DNA from: Caldilineaceae bacterium
GTDB lineage: Bacteria > Chloroflexota > Anaerolineae > Caldilineales > Caldilineaceae
DNA length: 57,117 nt
Assembly: GCA_026989655.1 (NCBI GenBank)
Contig: JALSIX010000098.1
Span: forward strand, 1-57,117
Direction: 5' to 3'
Shown piece by piece: positions 40,766 through 49,282 of the stretch (position 1 is its first letter; each line of letters opens with the position of its first letter). Position numbers and translations under genes: made by a program. The notes beneath the pieces were generated by a model, which was given only the letters and a program-made list of their open reading frames with translations, was not told the DNA's origin and did not search any database.

Positions 40766-40771
40766 TACAAT
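40766..40771 (+). promoter_or_regulatory. Possible -10 element of the cox operon
   Basis: TACAAT lies 58 bp before the coxB start in a locally AT-rich patch (40735-40775). No good -35 box was found at standard spacing. Confidence 0.35.
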
Positions 40772-40829
40772 CGGTTTCTCCCCCGAGCGTGTCTGCAACC
40801 GGTATCCACACCCAGGTGAGTGAGGCATC

Positions 40830-41846
40830 ATGGGCAAATACAGACGCCATTTCACCGTCGTCGCCGTCCTGGTCGTGTTGGGCACGGTCTTCATGGATTG
40901 GCTCCTGCGGACTGTGCTCTACCTGCCTCCCGAGGCCAGCACCCAGGCCCGGATCGTGGACGGCCTCCTCCGGATCCACATCGCGCTGATCGCCTTCTTC
41001 TTCTCCCTGATCGTGGTCTTCGTGGCCTACAGCGTGATCGTCTTCCGGGCTCGGCCTGGGGAGGAGGGAGACGGGGACTTCATCCACGGCCATACCACCC
41101 TGGAGATCGTGTGGACGGCCGTCCCCCTGGTCATCGTCATCGTCCTGGGCCTCATCGGCGCCCGGACCCTCAACGAGATGACCGCGCCCCAGCCCAACGA
41201 GATGGTGATCCAGGTGGTGGGCCGCCAGTGGTCCTGGACCTTCACCTACCCGGACACGGGGATCACCAGCTCGGAGATGGTGGTGCCGGTGGATCAGCCC
41301 ATCCTGTTGAAGATGGAGTCGCCCGACGTGATCCACTCCTTCTACGTGGCGGAGTTCCGCATCAAGCAGGACCTGGTGCCCGGACGGGTCACCGAGGTGC
41401 GCTTCACCCCGACCCAGACCGGGGTCTTCCTGGTCCGCTGCGCGGAGCTGTGTGGCACGGCCCACGCGGACATGCGGGCCCCCGTCCGGGTGGTGACCCA
41501 GGAGGAGTACCAGGCCTGGGTCCAGGAACAGAGCGCCCAGCCGGCCGACGACCCCGTGGCGTTGGGCCAGAAGGTGGCGGAGACCCAGGGCTGCCTGGCG
41601 TGTCACAGCATCGACGGCACCCGGCTGGTGGGCCCCACCTGGCAGGGGTTGTTCGGCAAGGAGGAGGCCCTGGAGGACGGGCGTACGGTGACGGTGGACG
41701 AGGCGTATCTGTACCGGGCCATCGTGGACCCGGACGCGGAGATCGTGGCCGGGTTCCCTCCGGGCGTCATGCCCCAGAACTACGGCGAGGTCCTGTCCGA
41801 GGAGGAGATCCAGGCCCTGATCGAGTACATCAAGTCGCTGCAGTAG
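40830..41846 (+). CDS. coxB: Cytochrome c oxidase subunit II with fused cytochrome c (caa3 type)
   Basis: A 338-aa subunit II. Membrane helices come first, with WTAVPLVIV in the second of the helical hairpin. The cupredoxin CuA domain follows: VIHSFYV, then C-A-E-L-C-G-T-A-H-A-D-M, which provides both Cys, Glu, His and Met. The C-terminal 90 residues are a class I cytochrome c with heme-binding CLACH and the axial Met in GVMPQNYGE. This fusion defines caa3 oxidases, which take electrons directly into the bound cytochrome c. ATG 40830 is preceded by GTGAGTGAGGC. It leads the order subunit II, I, IV, III. Confidence 0.97.
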   Translation: MGKYRRHFTVVAVLVVLGTVFMDWLLRTVLYLPPEASTQARIVDGLLRIHIALIAFFFSLIVVFVAYSVIVFRARPGEEGDGDFIHGHTTLEIVWTAVPLVIVIVLGLIGARTLNEMTAPQPNEMVIQVVGRQWSWTFTYPDTGITSSEMVVPVDQPILLKMESPDVIHSFYVAEFRIKQDLVPGRVTEVRFTPTQTGVFLVRCAELCGTAHADMRAPVRVVTQEEYQAWVQEQSAQPADDPVALGQKVAETQGCLACHSIDGTRLVGPTWQGLFGKEEALEDGRTVTVDEAYLYRAIVDPDAEIVAGFPPGVMPQNYGEVLSEEEIQALIEYIKSLQ

Positions 41847-41901
41847 CACGCCGTCGCTGCGGGAGCCCTGCAGCGTGGTTCTGCCCCACGGGGCTGCCCC
41901 G

Positions 41902-41938
41902 CGGGCGGGCTGGCGGCAACGGCCCTGCGGCCCGCCCG
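41902..41938 (+). other. Hairpin between coxB and coxA
   Basis: CGGGCGGGC (41902-41910) pairs perfectly with GCCCGCCCG (41930-41938) in the 162-bp coxB-coxA spacer. No U-tract follows. It could attenuate transcription or protect an mRNA end so that subunit amounts differ. Confidence 0.3.
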
Positions 41939-42008
41939 GTCTCGGTGATGGTCTTGCCCCAGGGCGCGTTGCCATGGTCCTCTTTCTCACGTTCGTTGGA
42001 GGTGGTGC

Positions 42009-43889
42009 ATGACTCTGTTCTCGTTGGGACTGGTCCGGGGCATCATCGGCCAGGTCATTGCCTTTCTGGCCGGCATGGCCTTGGTGGTGGTGATCCGGGC
42101 CTTGATGGGGCTGCCGGCCTGGGCGGCCGAGCCGGCCTGGGTGGTGGGCGGCCTGGTCAGCATCGTGGGCTTTCTGGTGGGGGTGGGCGCCCTGAGCGAC
42201 TGGCTCAAGTGGATTCGAGGGGAGGAGACACCCCTGCGCCATGGGCCGCCCGAGGGGAAGCCGGCCTGGGTCCGCTACTTTGAGGTGGACTACAACCACA
42301 AGGTCATCGGTGTCCAGTACACGGTGTGGGGCCTCTTCCTGCTGATGACCGGCGGCTTCTTCGCCCTGGCCTTCCGCACCGAGCTGGTGCAGGCCGGGAT
42401 CCAGTTCCTGGGCTACGATCTGTTCAACAGCTTCATCGGCCTGCACGGCATCGTCATGATCGCGGCCATCCTGCTGGGTGTGGGCGGCATGGCCAACTAC
42501 CTGGTGCCTTTGATGATCGGCGCGGAGGACATGGCCTTCCCCCGGCTGAACGCGCTGGGCTTCTGGATCAACGTGCCCGGGACCCTGCTCATCCTGTTGA
42601 GCCTGGTGGTGGGGGGCTGGGATGCCGGCTGGACCGGATATCCTCCTCTGAGTGCTCGAGGGCCCATTGGCTACCAGCTCTTCTTCCTGGGCGTCTACGC
42701 GGTGGGCCTCTCCTCCATTGTGGGCTCCATCAACCTGATCGTCACCACCCTGCGCATGCGCTCCAAGGGGATGAGCCTCTTCCGCATGCCCATCTTCGTG
42801 TGGGCGGTCTTCGCGACCAGCCTGATCCAGCTCACCGCGACCCAGCTCATCGGCCTCTCCTTCCTCATGGTCCTGGTGGAGCGGGTGTTGGGCATGGGGT
42901 TCTTCGACCCCGGGGTGGCCGGCCCAGGACAGCAGCTCATGGAGGGCGGTGGCGATCCCCTGCTCTTCCAGCACCTGTTCTGGTTCTACAGCCATCCGGC
43001 CGTCTACATCTTCATCCTGCCAGGCCTGGGCATCATCTCCGAGCTGTTGCCGGTGTTCGCCCGCAAGCCCCTGTTCGGCTACAAGTGGATCGCCATGTCC
43101 AGCCTGGCCATTGCCCTGGTGGGCTTTCTCGTGTGGGCCCACCACATGTTCGTCTCCGGCATGAACCCGGATCTGCGGATCCCCTTCATGTTCTCCACCC
43201 TGTTGGTGGCCGTGCCCACGGGGGTGAAGTTCTTCAGCTGGGTGGGGACCCTCTGGGGCGGGAAGCTCCACTTCCCTACCCCCATGCTCTTCGTGCTGGG
43301 GGCCATCTCCGTCTTCCTCATCGGCGGCCTCACCGGGCCCATGCTGGCCACGGTGACCACGGACATCCCCCTGCACGACACCTACTTCGTGGTGGGGCAC
43401 TTCCACGCCACCATGTTCGGCGGCTTCGTCTTCCCCTTCTTCGCGGCCCTCTACTACTGGTATCCGAAGGTCACCGGCCGGATGTACAACGAGACCCTGG
43501 GCAAGATCCACTTCTGGATCATGACCCCGGCCTTCTGGGTGCAGACCTTGGGCCAGATGACCACCGGCATGATGGGGATGCGCCGCCGCATCGCGGACTA
43601 CGACCCCACCCTGGGCGCGGGCAACATCGAGGCCGTGCACCTGGTCATCACCCTGGCGGGCTTCGCCATCGCCTTGGGCGTGGTGCTCATGGTGTACAAC
43701 TTCATCCAGAGCGCGGAGGTGGGCGCGCGGGCCGGTGTGAACCCCTGGCGCTCTCGCTCTCCCGAGTGGCAGATCCCCTCGCCGGTGCCCGAGCACAGCT
43801 TTCCCTCGCCCCTGCGGGTGGTGGGGGAACCCTACGACTACGGCCGGCCCGGGGCCTATGTGGCCCTTGGCGCCGCCGGCGACGACTGA
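42009..43889 (+). CDS. coxA: Cytochrome c oxidase subunit I (A2-type heme-copper oxidase)
   Basis: The 626-aa catalytic subunit reduces O2 to water and pumps protons. Low-spin heme His is in FIGLHGIVMI, CuB ligands are in FYSHPAVYIF and WAHHMF, and the heme His pair is in VVGHFHATMF. The helix VI motif is YSHPAVY instead of HPEVY: the Glu at the end of the D channel is replaced by the Tyr-Ser pair that marks A2-type enzymes such as the Thermus and Rhodothermus caa3 oxidases. The N-terminus has two extra helices before the usual core. GGAGGTGGTG precedes ATG 42009. Confidence 0.97.
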   Translation: MTLFSLGLVRGIIGQVIAFLAGMALVVVIRALMGLPAWAAEPAWVVGGLVSIVGFLVGVGALSDWLKWIRGEETPLRHGPPEGKPAWVRYFEVDYNHKVIGVQYTVWGLFLLMTGGFFALAFRTELVQAGIQFLGYDLFNSFIGLHGIVMIAAILLGVGGMANYLVPLMIGAEDMAFPRLNALGFWINVPGTLLILLSLVVGGWDAGWTGYPPLSARGPIGYQLFFLGVYAVGLSSIVGSINLIVTTLRMRSKGMSLFRMPIFVWAVFATSLIQLTATQLIGLSFLMVLVERVLGMGFFDPGVAGPGQQLMEGGGDPLLFQHLFWFYSHPAVYIFILPGLGIISELLPVFARKPLFGYKWIAMSSLAIALVGFLVWAHHMFVSGMNPDLRIPFMFSTLLVAVPTGVKFFSWVGTLWGGKLHFPTPMLFVLGAISVFLIGGLTGPMLATVTTDIPLHDTYFVVGHFHATMFGGFVFPFFAALYYWYPKVTGRMYNETLGKIHFWIMTPAFWVQTLGQMTTGMMGMRRRIADYDPTLGAGNIEAVHLVITLAGFAIALGVVLMVYNFIQSAEVGARAGVNPWRSRSPEWQIPSPVPEHSFPSPLRVVGEPYDYGRPGAYVALGAAGDD

Positions 43890-43923
43890 TCCGTGACGCT
43901 GGAGAGAGGGAGGCGAGGAACCC

Positions 43924-44115
43924 ATGCGAGGTCACTACCGAACCGGTATCCTGGTGCTGATCGCCCTGGCGGTGCTCACGGGCATCGAGTACGTCATCGC
44001 GGTCAGCTTCCCGTCCACCGCGCTGCTCTTCCTGGTGGCCATCATGAAGGCGGCCCTGGTCCTGTACTACTTCATGCACGTCACCAGCCTGTGGTCTGAG
44101 GAAGGAGGGCACTGA
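43924..44115 (+). CDS. Cytochrome c oxidase subunit IV family protein
   Basis: A 63-aa membrane protein with two helices (TGILVLIALAVLTGIEYVIA and LLFLVAIMKAALVLYYFMH). The KAxLVxxYFMH pattern is typical of the small prokaryotic subunit IV (CtaF/CyoD-like), which stabilises the CuB site during assembly. ATG 43924 follows GGGAGGCGAGG. It lies 34 bp after coxA and 5 bp before coxC. Confidence 0.88.
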   Translation: MRGHYRTGILVLIALAVLTGIEYVIAVSFPSTALLFLVAIMKAALVLYYFMHVTSLWSEEGGH

Positions 44116-44120
44116 GGCTT

Positions 44121-44732
44121 ATGAGCGCTGTCGCAGCCCACGCGGACGTGGAGGCCCATGTGGCCGAGGCCGACTACCAGGAGCGCACCCGGCGCAACCG
44201 TCTGGGCCTCTGGCTCTTCTTCGTGTCCGAGCTGTTTATGTTCGGCGGCCTGCTGGTGGCCCGTTTCTACCTGTGGCGGGAGAACGGCGAGATCGTCCGG
44301 CCGGAGCTGGACCAGAACCTGGGCCTGATCATCACGTCGATCCTGCTCCTGAGCAGCTACTTCATGAACCGGGCCGAGGTGGCCATCGCCCACAACGACC
44401 GCACCAACTTCCTGGTCAGCCTGCTCATCACCGCGGCCCTGGGCACCGTCTTCCTGGTGGGGGTAGTGGTCTTCGAGTGGGGCGCCCATCTTCGACCCTG
44501 GGACGGCGTCTTCGGCGCGGTCCTCTTCGGCATGACCGGCATGCACGCCCTGCACGTGCTCTCCGGGATCATCCTGATCCTGAACGTCTGGTGGCTGGGG
44601 ACCAAGGGCCACTTCTCCGCGGAGGAACACTGGGGCGTGGAGGCCTGTGCCATCTACTGGCACTATGTGGACCTGATCTGGATCTTCTTCTACCCGGCCC
44701 TCTACCTCATCGGTCGGGCGGTGCCCGCTTGA
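44121..44732 (+). CDS. coxC: Cytochrome c oxidase subunit III
   Basis: A 203-aa protein with five membrane helices, the short form of subunit III used by caa3 and quinol oxidases. Conserved features are GLWLFFVSELFMFGGLL, the MTGMHALHVLSG helix, HWGVEACAIYWHYVDLIWIFFYP at the end. Subunit III binds subunit I and maintains steady turnover. Its RBS (AAGGAGGGC) lies inside the end of the subunit IV gene. Confidence 0.95.
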   Translation: MSAVAAHADVEAHVAEADYQERTRRNRLGLWLFFVSELFMFGGLLVARFYLWRENGEIVRPELDQNLGLIITSILLLSSYFMNRAEVAIAHNDRTNFLVSLLITAALGTVFLVGVVVFEWGAHLRPWDGVFGAVLFGMTGMHALHVLSGIILILNVWWLGTKGHFSAEEHWGVEACAIYWHYVDLIWIFFYPALYLIGRAVPA

Positions 44733-44780
44733 CAGGGGCCGTGGAGAGGAGGTCCGCGGAAGCGGTCCGGCAGTGAATCC

Positions 44781-44819
44781 GACGGGTGACCGCCCAGGCC
44801 AACACGGCGGTCACCCGTC
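44781..44819 (+). terminator. Perfect hairpin between coxC and ctaG
   Basis: GACGGGTGACCGCC (44781-44794) pairs perfectly with 44806-44819 around an 11-nt loop. There is no U-tract, so partial termination between structural and assembly genes is the likely effect. It lies 25 bp before ATG 44844. Confidence 0.5.
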
Positions 44820-44843
44820 CGTGCACAGAACCCACATCGGCCC

Positions 44844-45776
44844 ATGGATCTGCTCGTCCGCACCCTGTTGGGGCCCTGGCAGTTCGACCCCGGGGTGGTC
44901 CTCAACCTGAGCCTGCTGGCCCTCGTCCACGGGCTGGGTTGGTGGCGGCTGCGCCGACGGGGCCACCGCGGCCTGGCCAATGGATGGCGCCTGGCCGCCT
45001 ATCTGGGCGGCCTGTTCGCCCTGGCCCTGGCCCTCCTGTCGCCCATCGATGGCCTGGGGGGGCTCCTCCTCATGTTCCACATGGTGCAGCACCTGCTGCT
45101 GATGATGGTGGCGGCCCCGCTGTTGCTCCTGGCCAACCCCTTTCCCGTCTTCCTCTGGGCGCTTCCCCGGGGTCTCCGGCTCGCGGTGGGGGGGCTCTTC
45201 CGTCCCCAGACGGCCCTGGTCCGGGCTCTGCGGATGGCCACCAATCCGCTGGTCGCGTGGATGGTCTACCTGACCGTCTTCCTGGGCTGGCACGATCCGA
45301 ACCTGTATGACCTGGCCCTGGGCTATCCCTGGGTCCACGACCTGGAGCACGGGTCCTTCTTCCTGGGGGCCCTCCTCTTCTGGTGGCATGTCATCGGTGC
45401 AGGTCCCCAGATCCACCGGCGGCTCTCGACCTTCCAGCGGGCCCTGTACGCGCTCAGCATGGTGCCGGCCAACATGCTCACGGGGGTGGCCATCGCGTTC
45501 TCCGAGACGCCCATCTACACCTACTACACCACCGTCCCCCGGATCTACGGCATCGGGGTGATGGAGGACCAGGTCTGGGGCGGCCAGATCATGTGGATCC
45601 CGGGCAGCATGATGTACCTCCTGGCTGCCCTCATCCTCTTCTCCCGGCTGATGAGCGACGCAAGCCCTGCGGCCCCACCCATGGAGGCATGGGAGACGGA
45701 GGAGGCCCTGCTCGCGCCGGGCCTGGAAGGACAGGGACATCGACGCAAATGGCACGCTCTGAAGCACGAACTCTGA
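44844..45776 (+). CDS. ctaG: caa3-type oxidase assembly protein CtaG
   Basis: A 310-aa polytopic membrane protein of the Caa3_CtaG family, with about seven helices. Typical segments are the MFHMVQHLLLMMVAAPLLLL helix with conserved His residues, LGWHDPNLYDLAL, LFWWHVI and MVPANMLTGVAIAF. Family members are needed for maturation of caa3 oxidase, probably in copper delivery. This is unrelated to the Cox11-type CtaG of proteobacteria. Its end overlaps the next gene by 28 bp. Confidence 0.92.
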   Translation: MDLLVRTLLGPWQFDPGVVLNLSLLALVHGLGWWRLRRRGHRGLANGWRLAAYLGGLFALALALLSPIDGLGGLLLMFHMVQHLLLMMVAAPLLLLANPFPVFLWALPRGLRLAVGGLFRPQTALVRALRMATNPLVAWMVYLTVFLGWHDPNLYDLALGYPWVHDLEHGSFFLGALLFWWHVIGAGPQIHRRLSTFQRALYALSMVPANMLTGVAIAFSETPIYTYYTTVPRIYGIGVMEDQVWGGQIMWIPGSMMYLLAALILFSRLMSDASPAAPPMEAWETEEALLAPGLEGQGHRRKWHALKHEL

Positions 45777-46357
45777 GCCGGCCCCTGGTCGGCCTTGTCC
45801 TGCTCCTGGCCCTGGCCTGGAGCCAGCTGGGAGGGGCGGACGCCCATGGAGGCGGCGATCCCCGCCTCCAGGCGGAGCCCGTGGGCCCCTACCGGCTGTT
45901 CGTGTGGGTCCAACCCTCGCCTCCTCAGGTCGGGGAATACCACGTCATCGTGGCCCTCACCGAGGCCCTGCCCGACGATCCCACGGGGTTGAACGGCCCC
46001 CCGGTCTTCGACGCGGCGATCCAGGTGCGCCTGGTCCACCAGGAGAGCGGACAGACCCTGGAGGCGGCGGCCACCCACGAGGGCGCGGACAACCCGGTCT
46101 TCTACGAGGCCCGGCTCCAGGTGTCCCAGCCTGGGACGTGGGCCGTCCACATCCAGATCGCGGGGCCGAAAGGCACCGGCCAGGCCCGCTACACAGAGGC
46201 CTTTGCCCCGGCCCCGTCCTCCTGGCGGGAATGGGCCCTCGGGGGCGGTGTCCTCCTGGCGGTGGCGGGGGGGCTGGGCCTCTGGCTCCGGGGACGGGGC
46301 TCGGTCCGGCCGCTCCGGCGCTCGGCCGGGCCTTCCGGGGCCCTGTCCCGACGTTAG
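45749..46357 (+). CDS. Exported membrane-anchored beta-sandwich protein in the cox cluster
   Basis: A 202-aa protein with signal peptide (LVGLVLLLALAWSQLGGADAH), a domain of about 120 residues rich in beta strands (YRLFVWVQPSPPQVGEYHVIVALTE... GTWAVHIQIAG) and a C-terminal membrane helix (LGGGVLLAVAGGLGLWL). The domain resembles FixH/YtkA-like Ig folds that accompany copper or oxidase assembly. Its exact role is unknown; its place between ctaG and the SURF1 gene suggests oxidase maturation. ATG 45749 lies inside the end of ctaG. Confidence 0.75.
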   Translation: MARSEARTLSRPLVGLVLLLALAWSQLGGADAHGGGDPRLQAEPVGPYRLFVWVQPSPPQVGEYHVIVALTEALPDDPTGLNGPPVFDAAIQVRLVHQESGQTLEAAATHEGADNPVFYEARLQVSQPGTWAVHIQIAGPKGTGQARYTEAFAPAPSSWREWALGGGVLLAVAGGLGLWLRGRGSVRPLRRSAGPSGALSRR

Positions 46358-46363
46358 CCTGCC

Positions 46364-47176
46364 ATGAACCTGGGCACCTTCTTCAACCGTCGATGGTGGT
46401 GGAAGACCCTGTTGGTCCTGCTGGCCATGGGGGTCATGGTCCGGTTGGGGCTCTGGCAGCTGGACCGGCTGGAGCAGCGGCGGGCTGCCAACGCCACCTT
46501 GCTGGCCCGACTGGAGGCCGAGGTGATCTCTGTGGACGGAGCCTCCCTGCCCGGAACGCCGGAAGAGCTGGCGGATCGTCGGGCCGTGGTGACCGGCACC
46601 TACGACTACGGGCGCCAGATCCTGATCAAGAACCGCTTCTACCAGGAACAGCCGGGATACTGGGCGGTGACCCCGTTGCGTATCCAGGGCAGCGAGCAGG
46701 CCATCCTGGTGGTCCGGGGCTGGATCCCTCTCGCCCTGGCCGATCCGGCCCGATGGCCGGAGTTCCAGGAGGGAACCGACCCGGAGCTTCAGACCCTGGA
46801 GGGCTATCTCCAGCCCGGCCAGCGACCGCCCCAGGGCGCGCAGTCCGAGGCCCCGGAGGGCTTCCAGCGAGAGTGGTTCCGCCTGGACATCGCCGCCATC
46901 CAGGCGCAGATGCCCTACGAGCTGTTGCCGGTCTACTTCCAGGTCGCGGCCGAGCCTGGCCGCAGCTTCCAGGCCCTTCCCGTCCGGTTGCCCGCCCCCG
47001 CGACGGAGCTGAGCGAGGGCAATCACCTGAGCTATGCCCTCCAGTGGTTCTCCTTTGCCCTGATAGCGGCCCTGGTCTACGGGGCCCTGGTGTACCAGCA
47101 GGAGACCCAGGGCGCCAAGCACACCCGTGGAGAAGGAACTCGGCATGTTGAGCGAATCCATGCAGGTCGTAGCTGA
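46364..47176 (+). CDS. SURF1 family oxidase assembly protein
   Basis: A 270-aa protein with membrane helices at both ends (WWWKTLLVLLAMGVMVRLGLWQL and LSYALQWFSFALIAALVYGALV), the SURF1 hairpin topology. Landmarks are GLWQLDRLEQRRAAN, AVVTGTYDYGRQILIKNR, GYWAVTPLRI, ILVVRGWIP and NHLSYALQWFSFA. SURF1 proteins help insert heme a into subunit I. It starts 6 bp after the previous stop, and its 3' end overlaps ctaB. Confidence 0.93.
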   Translation: MNLGTFFNRRWWWKTLLVLLAMGVMVRLGLWQLDRLEQRRAANATLLARLEAEVISVDGASLPGTPEELADRRAVVTGTYDYGRQILIKNRFYQEQPGYWAVTPLRIQGSEQAILVVRGWIPLALADPARWPEFQEGTDPELQTLEGYLQPGQRPPQGAQSEAPEGFQREWFRLDIAAIQAQMPYELLPVYFQVAAEPGRSFQALPVRLPAPATELSEGNHLSYALQWFSFALIAALVYGALVYQQETQGAKHTRGEGTRHVERIHAGRS

Positions 47177-48119
47177 GCGCCCCGGGGTCTCCCGGCCTCG
47201 ATCCACGGCCTGGGTCCGGGTGGCCGACCTGATCGCCCTGACCAAGCCCCGCATCGTCGCGCTCCTGCTCCTCACCACCCTGGTGCCCATGTTCCTGGCC
47301 GGCACCACGCCGCCGGATCTGGGCCGGATCCTGTGGACCCTGCTGGGGGGCTTTCTGGCTGCCGGGGGCGCCAATGCCCTGAACCAGTACCTGGATCGGG
47401 ACATCGACCACGTGATGGCCCGCACCCGGAAACGACCGCTGCCCAGCCGGCGCATGGAACCCTGGCAGGTGGCCCTCTTCGGGACCCTCCTCAGCCTCCT
47501 GAGCTTCCTCCAGCTCTGGTGGACGGTGAACCTCCTCACGGGGCTCTTGGCCCTGCTGGGGATCGTCTACTACGTGGGGCTCTACTCCTCCTTCCTGAAG
47601 CGGCGGAGCACCCAGAACATCGTCATCGGGGGCGCGGCCGGGGCCATTCCCCCTCTGGTGGGCTGGGCCGCGGTGGCCAACGAACTCTCCCTGCTCCCCT
47701 TGTTCCTCTTCCTCATCGTCTTCTACTGGACGCCCCCCCATTTCTGGGCCTTGGCCCTGGTACGACAGCGGGAATACCGACGGGCAGGCGTGCCCATGTT
47801 GCCCGTGGTGGCCGGGGACCGGGAGACCCACCGTCAGATCCTGCTCTACAGCGTCCTCCTGGGCATCGTCAGCATGGTGCCGGCCCTCCTGCGCCTCCTG
47901 GGCCCCCTCTATCTGGCAGCCGCCCTGGGCCTCAACGCTCTCTTCCTGGCCTATGCCTGGGCGATCTGGCGGCGACCCCACAGCCACCGCGTCTGGCGCC
48001 TCTACAGGTACAGCCTCCTCTACCTGGCCATCCTCTTCCTGGCCATGGGGCTCGACCGGCTCTTCTACACCCCGCCGGCCGGTCTCCTGGACCTTCACCT
48101 GCGCCTGCCCAGCCTCTGA
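47145..48119 (+). CDS. ctaB: Protoheme IX farnesyltransferase (heme O synthase)
   Basis: A 324-aa UbiA-superfamily prenyltransferase with about nine helices that adds a farnesyl group to heme B, the first step to heme A. The Asp-rich motifs are NQYLDRDIDHVMARTRKRPLP, matching the family pattern N-x3-D-x3-D-x2-M-x-R-T, and YxxxLKRRSTQN. ATG 47145 is selected because GGAG AAGGA lies 8-10 nt upstream; GTG 47127 is also possible. Heme A synthase (CtaA) is not in this window. It ends the oxidase cluster. Confidence 0.95.
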   Translation: MLSESMQVVAERPGVSRPRSTAWVRVADLIALTKPRIVALLLLTTLVPMFLAGTTPPDLGRILWTLLGGFLAAGGANALNQYLDRDIDHVMARTRKRPLPSRRMEPWQVALFGTLLSLLSFLQLWWTVNLLTGLLALLGIVYYVGLYSSFLKRRSTQNIVIGGAAGAIPPLVGWAAVANELSLLPLFLFLIVFYWTPPHFWALALVRQREYRRAGVPMLPVVAGDRETHRQILLYSVLLGIVSMVPALLRLLGPLYLAAALGLNALFLAYAWAIWRRPHSHRVWRLYRYSLLYLAILFLAMGLDRLFYTPPAGLLDLHLRLPSL

Positions 48120-48212
48120 CAGCAGGTCGGGCCCTCCTCCTTCCTCCTTGCAGGCCTTGAGCCTGCCGTCCTTACGAATCCATTGGAATCTAGCTTGCAG
48201 AAACCATGGATC

Positions 48213-48249
48213 CTGTGTGGCATGCTGTCACACAGAACAGGCTTATTAT
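48213..48249 (+). promoter_or_regulatory. Operator-like inverted repeat and -10 of the RpiR gene
   Basis: CTGTGTG (48213-48219) and CACACAG (48229-48235) form a perfect 7-bp inverted repeat with a 9-bp centre, just upstream of TATTAT (48244-48249), where the -35 box would be. RpiR regulators often bind such dyads near their own promoter. No good -35 is seen, which fits an activated or repressor-overlapped promoter. Confidence 0.45.
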
Positions 48250-48254
48250 GTGAA

Positions 48255-48301
48255 GTTCCGGCATGGATGCCGGAACCCATGTTCGGCGGGCTTTCCCCGC
48301 C
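48255..48301 (+). other. Two consecutive leader hairpins before the RpiR gene
   Basis: GTTCCGGCA/TGCCGGAAC (48255-48276, 9-bp stem, TGGA loop) is followed by GGCGGG/CCCGCC (48285-48301, 5-nt loop). Both lie in the expected leader, 18 bp or more before ATG 48319. They may be operator dyads in DNA or RNA structures. Confidence 0.4.
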
Positions 48302-48318
48302 CTAGAAGCGAGGCCATC

Positions 48319-49182
48319 ATGAGCTATCGTGAACGTATCCGGATGTACTACGAGCGTCTGAGTCCCAGCTACCGGCGGGTCGCGGACTTCATCCTGGCCC
48401 GCTACTACGACGTGGCCTTCATGACCGCGGCGCAGTTGGCCCAGGCGGTCGGTGTGGACACCACTACGGTGGTCCGTTTTGCCCAACGTCTGGGCTACAA
48501 CGGATATCCGGATCTCCTGCAGGAGATCCGGCGCCAGGTCAGGGAGGAGATCTACGGGGTGTACCAACCCCAGCCCCTGGCCCACGGCGATCCGGCCGAG
48601 GTGTTCAAGGCCCAGGTGGAGCGCGACATGGCCGGCCTGCGCCAGATCCTGGTCCACAACCCCGCTGCCCTGGTCCAGGAGGTGGTGGCCATGTTGGAGG
48701 CCGCGAACCGGATCTTCCTGGTCGCGGAGAGCTACGCCGGGCCGGTGGCCCAGCTGTTGGCCACGGAGCTGCGCCATCACGACATCCGGGCCGAGGCCCT
48801 GCCCGAGGACCCGGTGAACCGGGCGGCCACCCTGGCCGATCTGGAGAGCCAGGACGTGGTGGTGGGGCTCACGGTCACCACCCATGGGGAGGGCGTGGCC
48901 CGGGTTCTCGAGTTCGCCCGCTCCCAGGGATGCAGGACCCTGGCCCTGGTGGGTTCCCTGGAGAACGAGGCAGGGCGAGTCGCGGACCGGGTGATCCACG
49001 CGCCCTCCGAGGAGGGCAGCCCCCTGCAGAGCGTGGTGCCCATCACCGCCGCGGCCACGGGTCTGGCCCAGGCCCTGGCGGTCCGCCGGATGGCCAGCCC
49101 CAGCCGTCGGCGTCGGTTCGCCGAGGTCTACCACTTCCTGATCCGCCAGCCCATCGCCCAGGAGGCAGAGGTGGCCAACTGA
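48319..49182 (+). CDS. MurR/RpiR family transcriptional regulator
   Basis: A 287-aa regulator with the RpiR HTH at residues 1-77 (LSPSYRRVADFILARYYDVAFMTAAQLAQAVGVDTTTVVRFAQRLGYNGYPDL) and a sugar isomerase (SIS) domain around 115-255. It is expected to sense a phosphosugar and control carbohydrate genes. In the SIS part the usual Ser/Thr pockets read VAESYAGPVAQLL and VGLTVTTHGEG. No sugar operon is adjacent on the same strand. ATG 48319 is preceded by GAAGCGAGGC. The gene is bounded by a strong terminator. Confidence 0.9.
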   Translation: MSYRERIRMYYERLSPSYRRVADFILARYYDVAFMTAAQLAQAVGVDTTTVVRFAQRLGYNGYPDLLQEIRRQVREEIYGVYQPQPLAHGDPAEVFKAQVERDMAGLRQILVHNPAALVQEVVAMLEAANRIFLVAESYAGPVAQLLATELRHHDIRAEALPEDPVNRAATLADLESQDVVVGLTVTTHGEGVARVLEFARSQGCRTLALVGSLENEAGRVADRVIHAPSEEGSPLQSVVPITAAATGLAQALAVRRMASPSRRRRFAEVYHFLIRQPIAQEAEVAN

Positions 49183-49218
49183 GCCCTTGGGATGGGGGCG
49201 GAAAACCCCGAACGATCG

Positions 49219-49256
49219 CGCGGAGGAGGCCGGGGGCAACCCCGGCCTCCTCCGCG
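49219..49256. terminator. Perfect 17-bp stem with GCAA tetraloop, bidirectional terminator
   Basis: CGCGGAGGAGGCCGGGG (49219-49235) pairs perfectly with 49240-49256 around GCAA, a stable GNRA loop. It lies between the convergent RpiR and PA14 genes. Only two T residues follow the stem on the plus strand, while the minus strand continues with ATCG. Confidence 0.75.
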
Positions 49257-49282
49257 TTCCGGGATCCCGTACCGCTGTGGCT

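Noticed and set aside
40107-43925. A minus-strand open frame of 1272 codons across the cox genes
   Set aside because: It is the antisense shadow of coxB and coxA, very rich in His, Asp and Gln, with no start signals. The plus-strand frames are unmistakable oxidase subunits.
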